DNA from: Siphonodentalium dalli
Taxonomy: Eukaryota; Mollusca; Scaphopoda; Gadilida; Siphonodentaliidae
Direction: 5' to 3'
Assembly: GCA_032622095.1 (NCBI GenBank)
Contig: CP136065.1
Location: 203,988,618 to 204,052,617 of the forward strand
DNA: 64,000 bases
Shown here: in pieces, positions 30,162-42,100 of the stretch
Layout: each line of letters opens with the position of its first letter
How positions within the stretch are numbered: the first letter of the stretch is position 1
Made by a program: the position numbers and the translations under genes
The notes under the pieces: generated by a model
What the model was told of the DNA's origin: nothing
What the model saw: the letters and a program-made list of their open reading frames with translations, nothing else
Databases searched by the model: none

Positions 30162-32935
30162 ATGCCTCTGTTGATTGGCGCTGCTATTGCAAGAGACTCT
30201 GCGATGCTTCAATATCAGCCAATCGCGATGGATTATACATTGAAATTACGGTGCCGATCTGGCGCCAATATATTTCCAAGAATTCGAAGTGTTTATTGCT
30301 CGATCGGCGATAATTATTTTGTGTTATCGGCATTAAATGATGGAATTGAAAGTCAGGAAGATCTTTCGAAAAAGGAGGAGAATATTAAAAATAAATTTAA
30401 ATGGAGCTGGCTTCATGAAAAGGATGCTAATGGTGACTATTTGTCTGACTTTGTGCGAAAAATTGACCGTCCTGGCTTCGCAAAATGTTTGTGGTGCAAC
30501 AAAGATATCAGCTACGGAAACGAAGGAAAGAAGGCCTTAAAAGTACATTCAAACTCAGTGCTACATCGTGGACATCGTAAAAACATACAAAAAAATCAGT
30601 CTCTACCTGCAACTTTCTTCAATGTAAAAGTCAAGCAGGGCATATTGCAACCAGAAGAAAAACAATCCCTTCCTGGTGGTGGTGATCGCGAAAGGTGCAC
30701 TCTCCCCTATGGGGCACCTCTTAATGTGCATGATGGAAATCTGTGTTCCAATAACATTCGGAAGCCAGATGTGAAACCTTTTGAGAACATTATTGATAGA
30801 AAATCGTATGCAGAAGGCCGAACATTGGCATTTTTGTGTGAGAATTCTCTTCCGTTATCACTTGCACCACATCTGATAAAATATGCAAAGGAGATGGCTA
30901 GGGACCGTGCAGTACTTGGGGAGTTATCCATGGAGCGAACAACTGCAAGTTATAAACTCAAGGATGGATTGGCAGAAGCGTACCATAAAGCGCTTGTTCG
31001 TGACATGAAATATTCAACATTCTCCCTGAATAATGATGAGTGCTTAAGCAACAAAAATGAGAAGGTACTTTCCATCCTTGTGTCGTATTTTAGTGAAGAG
31101 GAGGAGCAAGTTGTTGTCAAGCACTATGCTTCAGTTTCGATGAAAGTGGTGAATGCTGAGACTCTTATCAATATGGTTCTGGACTTATTCGATCAAGATG
31201 ACATTCCTCTGCATAATCTGATCTCAAACTTATCCGATTCAACTAATTATATGCGAGGTAAAACCAGTGGCTTCGAAACTCGCCTTCGTGAGGAGGCATC
31301 ACATCTGCTTGACATAGATGGTGATGTTTGCCATCATGTTCATAATGTTGTTAAGCATTTCACAAGCCATTTTGATGACTACATCGAAAAACTCACTGAT
31401 GATGTCCACATTGACTTCAAATGGTGCCCAGATTTACGTGACTATTTGGAGAGACTATGCTCACTATTAGGCATTACTTACAGTTCACCGAAAGATAGGA
31501 TTGAACACCGGTGGCTTTCAGTTCTTGATGCCGTAAATCCAATTTTGATGATGTTGCCAGCCTTAAAACTTCTTTACACTGCGTGGTTGACAAAGGACGA
31601 TTCACAATGTTACCAAATAATGATATACTCTGAACTACTCGATGGACTAAGTGAAGGTGGCAAAAAAGAAGTTAAAAGGATAATAAACCTAGCTCGCAAT
31701 AAGAAGTTGACAGTAGCTGCTAAAGAGAGGAAAGTGAGAATTATTGAGAAGATTTACCACACTGATACAAAAACTGAACTTTATCTCAGCCTGTATTCAG
31801 AAATTCTGCCACTTTTCAAATCATTCATCCTGACGTTTGAACAGAAGGAACCGTTAGTTCACAGACTTTATGACGAATAAGTGGATTTGGTTAGACACTT
31901 TCTGTCATGCTTGATCAAGCATGAAATAGTGCGAGATGTAAGCGATACAAAACTCAAAAGTTTAGATGTACATGATGATGAGTCTCACCATTCATTACAT
32001 AAAATGTATTATGGTGCAAATACAGAGATGCTGTTGAAAAAGTTCCGAAAATCAGACAAAGATTCTGGGAATAATTTCATGGAGAAGGTGCGAGATGCCT
32101 ATGTGGAAACCTCCGAATATATTCTGAAAAAGTTCCCCCTGAACAACAGGTTCTTGCGATATGTGTCGGCAATTGATCCAAAGGCAATTGGTCATGGAGT
32201 GACAAATGATGCACTCAAGAAATTGTGTACATTTTTCCCAAGTGTTCTGAAGGATTGTGATAGAAATAACTTCTTCATGGAATCATCAAAGATCCAGTTA
32301 GATCCTACGTTACCAGATGCTCTGGAAGTTGTGGATGGCCAACGGAAACCGGTCAGACTAGATTTGTGGTGGGCGAAAATATTCAAGGATAACAAATATC
32401 CCACAGTTAGTAAGATTGTAAAAGCCTGCCTAAGTATATTTACATCACCACATGTTGAGCAGTCCTTTAGTAGTATGAACTACATCGTAAACAAAACGAC
32501 AAATAGACTGCACACGAGAACCTATTCGGCTTATCAAACTGTTCGTTATGAACTCTGATCGAAGAATAAATCTTCACTGGAGTTGTTCCATCGTGATGAC
32601 ATTCATCATGACAAAATAGACAAGAGTGTTTGTTACCATCTTCAAACCTCGTACGGTCGGTATAAGAAACAGTTGTTAACTAAAAGAAATGAAAAGAAGG
32701 AGGAAACTGCTTTGCTTGAACTGCCAAAAATTTCCAAAAAAACAAAAACCACACATCAGAAGGCAAAACTGATAAAGAACTCAATCATGTCTGTGAGGAA
32801 ATATGGACAAATCGAGGAAAACATTTCTGCTGCTAAACCACAATCAATTCATACAGTGACAGGTTCCAAAAGGAAATCTCCATGCAGTTCACTCAAAAAC
32901 TACACAATCCCAAAAAGAAAGAAAATGGAAAAGTA
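30162..32935 (+). pseudogene. hAT transposase with two in-frame stops
   Basis: A single reading frame runs from ATG 30162 (MPLLIGAAIARDSAML) to 32935, broken only by TAA at 31878-31880 and TGA at 32556-32558. Residues about 108-135 form a BED/C2H2-like zinc finger, C-x2-C-x16-H-x5-H (KCLWCNK..LKVHSNSVLHRGH). The middle is the expected RNase-H-like catalytic region, e.g. the stretch with 'ISNLSDSTNYMRGKTSGFE' and 'DRIEHRWLSVLDAV'. Near 32380-32550 is the hAT dimerisation-type end (TSPHVEQSFSSMNYIVNKTT). A basic tail follows the second stop. The protein would excise and insert the element. With two stops and no frameshift seen, inactivation is recent. Confidence 0.85.
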
Positions 32936-33431
32936 AACATCTTATGTTTACCATACCTGTATGTACAGTGTATAGATGTGTTAACTTTATTTAATTTGCA
33001 ACTTCAACTGACTCTAAAGGGAACTTTCCAATGTGTGTTCTATCTATGTGAAATTACTGCAGTACCTGTATGGACAACAGCACCTCTGTATAAATGCAAA
33101 TGGTCTCAATCAATACTTTTTGAGGTATGGTTATCATTCTATCAAATATTTGTGTATGTTCTTAATCTAATAATATAATGAATTGGAGGATCTCCTAAAA
33201 TATTGTGATATAGACCAAAATTTTGAACTTTCCAGCCAAAAAATGCCACTATAATAAAGCCAGAAATGCTGCCAGGAGAGGCTGAGAATCAATCTCAGAG
33301 CTTCAAAAACCCTAAAGCTTCCAGGGGCCTAGGCGGCCCCTGGACCCCGGCCAAAATTTTTTCCCCTCGCTGCGCTCGGCTTCGCTGCGCTCTGTTTCAG
33401 AGATTTTAAGTGATACCCTCTTTCATCTCTG

Positions 33432-33439
33432 AGTCACTG
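33432..33439. other. 8-bp target-site duplication of the hAT (right)
   Basis: AGTCACTG, matching 29834-29841. Confidence 0.93.
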
Positions 33440-34640
33440 TATGGTGTATGGTTGTGTCTATCCCGTACGGGTGCATCCGGTGTGCCTGTATGGACATTGA
33501 TGTGGTGTATGGATATAGCTACATGGTCATCTATGTATTGATTATGTATATATGGAGTGACTGTAAGGTCATGGGTGGGATGTACATGTGTTTTCTGTAT
33601 GATCATGGATGGGGTGTGTGGATAAATAGTGAGTAATTTTATGGTTACGGGTAATGTGTGTGGTATACACGGAATGACTGTACTGTCATGATTGAAGTAG
33701 TGTGGGTATATAGGAAGTGTTCTTGTAGTAACGGATGGGATGTATATGTATATATATCGTGGATGTATTATCATTGGTGGGTGTGGAGGGATTAGCTGTA
33801 TGATCATGGATGGCGTGTATGGTTATATAGTGCGTTGCTGAATTGTCATGTGTTAGGTGTATATGCAAGTATGAGTGGTCGTGTGTGCGGGTTTTTATAT
33901 CTGGAAGGACTGAATGGCCAGTGGTGAGGTGCATATGTATACCTGGAGTGACTCTATGGTCTAGGATGAGCTTCATATGTATATATCGAGTGGTTATGAC
34001 TGTGTGTGGAATATGTATACATGTAGTGACTGTATGGTCAATCGTGAGATGAGTAGGTATACAAGGAGTGACTGTATGTCATCAATGTAATGAATATATA
34101 TGCAGGAAGTGACTAAATGGTCATGTGTCAGGTGTGTGAGTATACCTGGTGTTCCTGCTTGGCGACTCGTGGCAGTATGGTCATGTGTAGGTTATGCGGA
34201 CATACAATCGTGTTGCTACATGTATATGGTCATGGGCGAGGTGTATGTGAATATAGTGAGTGGCTATATGGCCATGGATGATTTGCATATGCTCACATGG
34301 AGTGACTATACTGACATGGCTGGGGTGTATTAGTATATCTTTAGTGGCTGTTCGGCTATGGTGTGACAAATAAGGATACAGTGAGTGATATGGCCAATGG
34401 TGAGGTGAATATGTATACCATACACATTACCCCTAACCATAAAATCACTCACTATTTATCCACACACCCCATTTGTGAGCATACAGAAACACATGTACAT
34501 CCCACCCATGACCTTAGTCACTCCATATATACATAATCAATACATAGATGACCATGTAGCTACATCCATACACCACATCAATGTCCATACAGGCACACAA
34601 GGTGCACCCGTACAGGATACACACAACCATACACCATACA
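33440..34640. repeat. Degenerate minisatellite with internal inversion
   Basis: Loose repeats of a 'gtatac/atggagtgactgtatggtcatgg(g)tg.ggtgtat' unit (about 45-60 bp, very variable) run through the segment. The block 33440-33660 recurs in inverted form at about 34410-34630 (e.g. 'ggtcatgggtgggatgtaca' and its complement), so the array itself is part of the fold-back structure. The open frames seen are by-products of the repeat. Confidence 0.6.
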
Positions 34641-36049
34641 GTCACTCAATTCATACCGATTCACCCCACACATGACCTGTCCCTGTATACCCATACATCT
34701 CACTATGGACAACACACTCATAACCAGATAGTCACTCATTGTATACATATTCACATCATTCATGACATACATTAACTCCATGTATACCTATCCACTTCAC
34801 ATAGAGTAACTCCCTGGCTACCATCTTGGCAACCACCCTGTATCCAGTTGATATTGGTTTATCATAATAGACCAGAAGAGCCATATATTATGTTTCATCT
34901 CAGTTCCGTCTCAAAGTTCTGCCCATTTCCTTTCAATAATATGGTCAGAATCACAAAAGAGGTTCTCCGCAAATTTCCATACTTAAAAATGAATTTGTCA
35001 TGCCCCATTCGGAACTGGGACAACCATAATAGAACATTTAGTTGTCAGTTAATTACCTAACACGTATAATAACCAAGTGAGTCACAATTTGCTACATTTT
35101 CAGATAACGCGGAGAATAATGTTATATATATAATGTTATAATGATATATGTAAAAAAATAACTTTTACCAATTTGGTTGCCATTTTGGAAGCCATCTTGA
35201 GCAATTTGGTCTATAAACACCATAGTGTAACACATTTAAGATAAACCAATACAATAAACACCTTTCAATCCAAAGATAGTTACATATTACAAGACAAAAT
35301 GGTCCAAACCTGAAAAGTAAATTTTTGCCGATAAGTTTTTGAGAGAAAAGTCCAATATGGTGATGTCAGTGGTGGCAACAGTAACAATTAACCATGGTGC
35401 AGCAGACATGTTAGTATTCAATGTATAGAAGGCATAATAGCTAATTGTGTACATCAACCACAACTTGTAAGCGATTGCAGGACACCCTAGGGCAATATTT
35501 ATCATTTTCCATATTTTGGCGGGCATTTTGCAGCCATTTTGAGCCAAAGTAAGAATTTTGGTTCCAGTGAGTTGGAATATTCATACGTAATTGTATGCCT
35601 CGCTTAAATGCAACCTTCTGTTAATTTCTTGTTGAAATATGACTAGAATCCCAGTTGTGATTTTTTGTAAAATTTTATACCGCATTCTGTAAAATCGTAT
35701 TTTTGAGGGATCACAAGCGGATAGGACCCCAATAATTGCATGGTGAGTTTCAATTTTGGCCCAAAATAGTGTCATTATGTCTTGGCTTCATGAAAATATA
35801 TACATTTTACTAGATTAGTCATGTGAATTTGCAACAAATTTCAAGTAACTGATTTTACGTCTGGGGAAATCTGGGGGGGGGGGGGGTATACTTTTTAGGG
35901 CGCTATAAAAAAAATTGCTCAAGGCTGACAGATGGCCAGCCGATAAAATATTGATGTCGGATACCTGAATTTACTAAATCCGCAGAGAAAAAAACTTTAT
36001 ACGCGAAAACAAGCATTCGTGAATTCCGGGTGTTTGGCGACCGGACTAT

Positions 36050-36818
36050 GATCAGATACATGTATCTTGGCTAAAATACAAAAGTGTATAAGGCATATCA
36101 GACATGGCTTGTCAAAGACAGGAAATATATATTTATTTTTTCCTCCCATGTAATCCAAGCTATAACTGAGCCATATGTATACGTGTATACTATTTTCTTA
36201 GATAGTTTAGATGATCAATTACTTGAACAGTGTACAGATATTTTTCATTTATTTACAGAATATCTGTACAATGTTCATCAGGAGAATAATATTTTTCTGA
36301 CAATAACGTGAACCTCACAGAGCTAGACAGACAATTTCAAGTTGGATTGTAACTGATTAAGAATGATTATTCTTTCTTGAGGCCCTTTCGTGGTCTTTGT
36401 TCAAAAGTGTTTCGTTAACAAATATTTTGCTGCTGATTTGTCGCATCAAAATACATTCAGAAAGTTATAATTACGTGAGGTTGAATCTGCTTCAACTGAA
36501 GTGTTGTAGACATTATGATTGTGAAAATGTTTATCAACCTTGCGAGTTCGCATTATGGATGGATTTCTTTTTTTGTTTGTTTCTGCAATTAGAGGCATCA
36601 AACATTGAACATGTTTCAAACAATGTTGATGCATTCTAACGAATGTGAGCCAATGATGCTGTGTACATAATTATTATATATATAGTATATATGTATAACT
36701 ATGGGTTGTATGATACATATACATATGAACTCAAAACCCATCCAGAGGATAACCACTAGAGCGGAAAACCTCATCATACCACAGCACGACAGAGCTCTGG
36801 AATCAGGAAATATTCTGA
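36050..36818. other. Non-coding interval
   Basis: No supported gene; short open frames only. AT-rich, with a TA-rich run near 36675-36700. Confidence 0.5.
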
Positions 36819-36912
36819 GCCATATGAGGTAGGTTAATTTATGAAATAAAATTTAACAATTTGATTTATCAAGTTATGATTTTATGAATAAATTATACCT
36901 ACCTCATATGGC
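36819..36912. repeat. 94-bp palindromic element (TIR GCCATATGAGGTAGGT)
   Basis: Begins GCCATATGAGGTAGGT and ends ACCTACCTCATATGGC, exact inverted complements. The two internal halves reappear separately at the outer edges of the 12-kb insertion: 'tttatttcataaattaacc' at 24909-24927 and 'aaatcataacttgataaacc' at 37120-37139. It resembles a junction between two ends of the flanking element. Confidence 0.7.
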
Positions 36913-36965
36913 GAACCCACCCTCCTCCCCTAAGATGAGTTTTTCTTGGCTTCTCGGATGCCAAG

Positions 36966-37152
36966 TTTATAAACTGAAGTAGGCAGAGGGTATTCCGGTG
37001 TGACGTCACATAAGTGGGTAATTAAAAAAAGCCACACCGGAAACGGAACGATGCGAGTTGAGATGAAGCGTTAAAGTGATATATTCTGAGCCATATGAGG
37101 TAGGTATAATTTATTTTTAAAATCATAACTTGATAAACCAAATTGTTAAATT
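36966..37152. repeat. Right inverted-repeat arm of the 12-kb insertion
   Basis: The inverted partner of 24905-25062 (36966-37118), extended by half of the 94-bp palindrome (to about 37152). After it, LINE LE ORF1-side sequence begins. Confidence 0.82.
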
Positions 37153-38410
37153 CTTGGACAATCCGCGGTCAGGTTTAGATCCATGAAGAGCAGCCATTGG
37201 CCCATTATGTAAGAGACATTCCACTATCGTATAGGTATTCCACCATCATACTCAGTATATCACGACAGAAATCAAGAAATGATCGATGAACTGTCCATCA
37301 TCTCGTCCCCCGAGGGGTACATGTCTTTCGATTGTAATAACAGTTTCATCTGTGATTCTTGGGTGTTCGAGGATTCTGATTCCAAAGATCTCTTCCTACC
37401 TTTTGTATCGAAAAGAAGTGGAGGGGTTTCAAACCCGGCGTCTGGTTCCAGTGTTTGCGACACTAGTAATATCATTTTGTTTTGTGGTTGTAAAGTTGGT
37501 TGAGGTGGGGATTTCTCGGAATCCAGGTTGGGTTGTTGAGAATCAGGTTGTTGAGGTTTGTCAACAATTTGAAGTTGTGGCTTCTGCTGTGGTCGAAGTG
37601 TAGTGTATTTGTTATTTTGCACGGGAAGAATTTTTTGCCGTTGTTATAGTGGTGCAGAAGTAGAAGAGGCATCTGCATAAGATGCAGGTTTTTTCAGAAA
37701 ATTCCGGGGTGTTGTGGTTGACGACTGACGCTTGACACAGTCGGCCCTATTGTGGCCGAATTCGTTGCAAAAAAGGCACATGGGGGGTCTTCCTCGAACC
37801 ATAACCAAACACTGTTGATCAACAATTAAATATTTGTATGGAATGGTATCAAGATCATCAGCATTCAAAGAAAGTTTGGCTTGTATAATGCCATTAGCCA
37901 CCGAAATCCATTCACTAGGCCCATTTCATGTATCCACCTTAACTGGGGTAACATCTCGGTGCCATTCGATAACTTTGCCGAAAGCATGGAGTGCCGCATG
38001 AATATGCCAATCATCAACATGCAACGGCAGCCAGTGAATTCTGACGTCGACGGTAATTGTGTCATAATGGTCTACAGCGAACAAATATCACGACAGATTT
38101 GTTTTCTGTCGACAACTTCCTCTGCTTCGGATCGAGAATCAAATACAACAAAGTACTCGGAGGGCTTAGCCATCTTATAAATACCGGCTGGTTTACACTG
38201 GGGGATACTGGATCTAACAACATAAACCATATCTGCTGTTTTGATACTGTGGGCATCTCTGCCTTTCGCTTGAAACCGGACTGTGCGTTCCTTTATGTTA
38301 GTGACCGTGGCCCCACCAAAGGTGGAGGCCATGGCGAAAGTAGATCAAGCCAAGAAAAAGTTGTAAACAAAGAATTCCGACGATCAAATGAAATTTTCAC
38401 TAACCTTGGT
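37153..38410 (-). mobile_element. LE: third LINE, 5' leader and ORF1 side
   Basis: The 5' end abuts a U2 remnant (38411) ending ..CAAAGTGTGTATCTGT, so this LINE also sits in a U2 gene, at or near site B. It has an 80-nt leader and then ORF1. Its natural continuation is probably ORF2 at 24816, now 12 kb away. Confidence 0.6.
37272..38332 (-). pseudogene. LINE ORF1 (LE), canonical CCHC knuckle, broken
   Basis: Starts at ATG 38332 (MASTFGGATVTNIKERTV). It has an N-terminal segment of about 85 residues, an RRM-like 'VDVRIHWLPLHVDDWHIHAA' in a shifted frame, then 'YLIVDQQCLVMVRGRPPM' and a zinc knuckle CLFCNEFGHNRADC with canonical retroviral spacing C-x2-C-x4-H-x4-C, unlike the x6 spacing of LA and LB. 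The C-terminal glutamine-rich tail ends SSIIS at 37272. Several frameshifts and a stop occur (near 38070, 37900 and 37640). Confidence 0.72.
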
Positions 38411-38436
38411 ACAGATACACACTTTGGTCTTAGCCA
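38411..38436 (-). ncRNA. U2: U2 snRNA gene 3, 5' remnant
   Basis: The minus strand reads TGGCTAAGACCAAAGTG then TGTATCTGT, i.e. U2 from about position 18 to 42 with a two-base loss in GTAGTA. The true 5' end and about 100 bp of proximal promoter are deleted (the spacer resumes at the point equivalent to 2458). A dead copy; its 3' part is at 17703-17855. Confidence 0.8.
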
Positions 38437-38794
38437 ACATGAATCCTGAAAAAGAAAGAAATATGCATGAGAAGCGAAAATGGTGAAATTCCGGTGTTTT
38501 GCATGAAGCATGTGTTCGGATTTTGTTACAATTTAGAATAAACACAAGAATTTCGTAATTTTTTTCGTGACTCCATTTGAGACGTACGACGTACGTTCTT
38601 ATGACTCTATTTAATACTGTACTGTTGATTCATTATAAGCTCATCGAGTCATGCAAACCAAAATGTAACGAAAAATAGAGAAAGATGCCGAATGGCGCGA
38701 AATCTGAACCTTACTTTTTTGCAAGAGTTTTCTTTGCATTTGTGAAATTACGTAAGGGTGATTTATAATAAACGTTGTTCATTGTAACATAAAT
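38437..38794 (-). promoter_or_regulatory. U2 array spacer (copy 3), deleted at both ends
   Basis: It matches the distal part of the full spacers (from 'catgaatcctgaaaaag' to 'cgttgttcattgtaa') but lacks the promoter-proximal 100 bp, and on the other side lacks the segment that includes the U2 3' end. Confidence 0.75.
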
Positions 38795-38831
38795 GTATCA
38801 GATATTAAGCTGATAAGAACAGATACTACAC
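38795..38831 (-). ncRNA. U2: U2 snRNA gene 4, internal remnant
   Basis: The minus strand reads GTGTA + GTATCTGTTCTTATCAGC then TTAATATCTGATAC, U2 from the branch-point region to stem II. It is preceded by the LA3 A-tail; everything 3' of stem II is deleted. Confidence 0.85.
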
Positions 38832-39077
38832 TTTTTTTTTTAAATAAACTTTTATTCGATGATACGAACATGGATACAGATACAGAAAAGTTACAGAAAG
38901 GTACAGTTTATAACAAGAAAACGAATGCAAAGCTGGTGACCTGCCAGCACTGTACCCATCCCCGCTCCGAATAAAAACAGACGAATCTGCGATATCACAG
39001 GGTTGGAGCGAGGACCGGACAAACAAAGAATAGGGTAATATAAATTACCCACCCAACTCCCCTCGAAATGTGCGATA

Positions 39078-39133
39078 GAGTTATCGATCCCGCATCCCGG
39101 AGACAAAGTTCTCCGCGATGCAAGAAGGATAAC
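39078..39133 (-). other. 3' UTR stem-loop of LA3 (single copy)
   Basis: Homologous to the LA2 hairpins: outer GAGTTATC/GATAAC, inner CGCATCCCGGAGA / TTCTCCGCGATG. Confidence 0.6.
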
Positions 39134-39175
39134 GATTCTTACGAAAAAAAGGCCGACTATAGAGTTCTCGGTATT

Positions 39176-42100
39176 AAAAGTTAATAGAAACCTTATTGTG
39201 GGTCGAAATTTGACAAATATCATCTGTGACCGTCCAATACTTGTCAAAGTCCGACCGAGAAAGGCGACAGAAGTCAGTTAAATGCGGATTCGGAGCCGAT
39301 TCAAAAAGTTAACAATTAAAGTGTTCACATGCGTGCTGCCTTTATGAAATTTGGCCTCGTTCCTGAGGTACCAAATGGCGCTAATGTCTTCCGTGATAAG
39401 GACCGGTGTAAAAGCACGATGGTGTCTACTGAGATTGGTAGGAAGTTGTAAGAACCGAATAGTTGCACATACATGCCGAATCTCAGTATTGGGCTTTAAA
39501 TTATTCGCCCACGTAAATATCAGACGCCACAATAATTGAATATTTGGACAGAAACAGAATAAATGTAATAGTTTCAATTTCCTTCCTGCACAAGGGGCAT
39601 AATTTATAAGTTGTCATATGGAAGGAATGCAAAAGATAGTTCACTGGCAGAATTTCGTGTATCACACGCCAGGTGTCCTTACGACCGTGAGGTCCTATAA
39701 ATGAATGGTGTAAATTAGACCAAGTTTTGGCGAAATCATTAGTAGGGTATCTGTTTATGATGCGTGGGGGATGAAGAATTTTTGAAAGAAATCCCTGATA
39801 AAAAACTTTCATGAAATATCATTAAATGAAAGATTTGGTTTAATTTCCAAATATATTTTTAAAGCTTTAAGAACACTGCCATAAAATGGTGGTGGCAATT
39901 CCGAAGAGTGGGGTATCAAATTAGAACCAAATTCGGGACGAAATTTACTAAGGGAATGACCGATCCAGTATTTAACAAAACAGCCCCAGCGAACATCTGG
40001 GAACATAATTAACGATAGTGCAGCATGTAAAAAGCATTCAGCTTGCTAGGTATGTGAGAAAGTCCTGTCCCGCCACTCAGTTTATCGTGATAAACTGCTT
40101 GGCGGGCCAAGGGGTCTTTCTTACCTTCCCACAAAAGTTAAACATCTTGGGAGTCAAACGACTTGTTATATGCACGAGATAAAGGAATGATGGAACAATA
40201 ATACCACAATTTCGATAAGGCAAAAGTATTAATCAGCATGGTTTTGTTAAATGGCGTCAATTTTCTGTCGAATGCATTATGTAATACGTTTGAAATGTTT
40301 GGAGCAAGTTATGGAAATGACCATCCAAAGAGATGTCATTTCCAAACTGTACTCAAACAATTTTCTGATGCGGAACCCATTGTAGGTTAAAATGTTTGTC
40401 TGTGCGACTGCCCCAAGAACCGAGAAAAATACCTGCAGATTTCTGTACATTTAATTTTGAACCTGAGGCCTCACCGAATGAAGTGCATAATAAAAGTAAT
40501 TTAGCCACAGAGCTAGTTGTAGTAACCACTGCGGTGACGTCATCCGCATACGCAGCGAGCTTCACTGTTTCAGTGGAACACTGAACCGAGAAACCTACAA
40601 TCTCCATATCTGAACAAAGTCTCCGCAAAAAGGGTTCTAGGCAGAGAACATATAAGAGAGGGGATATGCTGCATCCCTGTCTCACAGAGCGTGTCACGGG
40701 GAAGGGGTCAGAAATGAATTTGATTGACAATCACAGAAGAAGTGACGTCTGTGTAAAATAATCTGACCCAAGAAATAAATTGAGGGCCGAAACCAAAAGC
40801 CTGTAATGTCCTAAATAAGTATGAGTGATCAACTCTATCAAAAGACTTCGCTTGATCTAAACTAACAAAGGCGCATGGGATATTTTTTTGTTTGACGTTG
40901 CGTAATAGGTGAGCATTGTTGAGAATGGTACGACCCGGAACACCACAAGTTTGATCCGGGTGTACCAAACTCGCAATGACATTCCTTAAGCGATTAGCAA
41001 ATATTTTGGACAGAATTTTATAATCGTAATTCAATAAGCTAATGGGACGATCATTAGAAACCAATTCAGGATGATTGGGGTCTTTGAGAAGTAAAATGAT
41101 GAGGGACTGTCTTTGTGACTTAGTTAAACGGCCAGAGTTAAAACAGTTATTGTATAACTGAAGCAGTGTAGGTGAAATAAAATCCAAAAATGTATAGTAA
41201 AATTCACGGCCTAAACCGTCATCACCAGGTGACTTATTGTTTTTCATGTCAGAAACCAAAGTTTTAATTTCCTCAATAGTAATAGGGGCATCGCATAAGG
41301 CGGAGTCAGTTGTAGATAAATGGGGTAAATCAGTGAGAAAAGTATCTCAAACTGTGTCATCAATTTGCTCAACTGTGAATAATTTTCCATAAAATTCTCT
41401 AAAATGATGAAGAATATCTTCAGATTTAGTATAAGTATGATTGTCAACAGTAACAGAAGAAATATTCTTTTTAGTGCCACGGTGGTGCTCTGTCCGATGA
41501 AAGTGCGGGGAAGTGGATTCCTGAGAATCCAATTCCCGCGCACGAGATCGGATGAAGGACCCACGTTCCATATCTAAATATATGTCATGTAATTCTTTAC
41601 GAATTGCTTTGATCTGATCAGCATAATTCCCAGGATTGAATTTTTCAGCTGAACATAAAGAAAAGTATTGATTTTCCAAATCCCTAATGACTGATTTCTT
41701 CTGAAAAGATAACCTCTTACTGTGAGAAATGATGAAAGCCTTTATCTGCATCTTGATCCCCTCCCACCAATCAGGCTTGAGGGCATCAGCGGCACACCTG
41801 AAGTGAGAGAGGACCAAAATAAAAACGATGGAGTCCAGAAAAACTATTGCCCCCATTCCAAGTGTATTTAATCTCATTGGGATTTAATGTACGAAATATA
41901 TCTTTCAAATGATAAGTGTGTTTGATTTTGTCCCATTTACGGGCTACCGCGAGGACCCTATCGTGACCAATTCGATCGAGTAAAACACTGTCTACAAAAT
42001 TATAATCGCCCCCGATAATAATCGGACGCTTAGAAACCAAATGCGGAAGAAATCACGACGGGGTCCGCTGCTATCATTAGGCGCATAAATATTAATTATG

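Larger units (their letters stand above)
29842..33431 (+). mobile_element. hAT-superfamily DNA transposon, 3,590 bp
   Basis: Perfect 12-bp terminal inverted repeats CAGAGATGAAAG (29842-29853) and CTTTCATCTCTG (33420-33431) with an 8-bp duplication AGTCACTG on both sides, the hAT hallmark. Inside is one transposase gene (30162-32935, plus strand). Near the left end (29855-29932) the palindrome-like TTCCGGAA/GAATTCCGG occurs four times, likely subterminal binding sites. The target was the degenerate tandem repeat of the surrounding fold-back element. Confidence 0.93.
29052..36049. mobile_element. Long-inverted-repeat (fold-back) element carrying a nested hAT
   Basis: The left arm (29052-29833) and right arm (about 34410-36049) are inverted copies with indels. 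They share ATAGTCCGG(C/T)CGCC ends, 'gtataaagtttttttctctg', 'caatattttatcggctggcc', 'aactcactggaaccaaaatt' and 'gtgactatctggttatg'-like words. The middle is a degenerate tandem array. Leaving out the nested hAT (3.6 kb with its duplication), the element is about 3.4 kb. It codes for nothing recognisable. I see no clear target duplication at its ends. Confidence 0.7.

Noticed and set aside
33406-34781. Several open frames of 60-130 residues rich in His, Pro, Tyr and Ile on both strands
   Set aside because: They are translations of the degenerate minisatellite; both strands are open because of its composition.
24905-37152. The 12-kb segment as one autonomous transposon with 24905-25062/36966-37118 as its TIRs
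   Set aside because: The only transposase inside belongs to the independently delimited hAT; no clear target duplication at the outer edges, and the half-palindrome structure fits two separate small elements as well.
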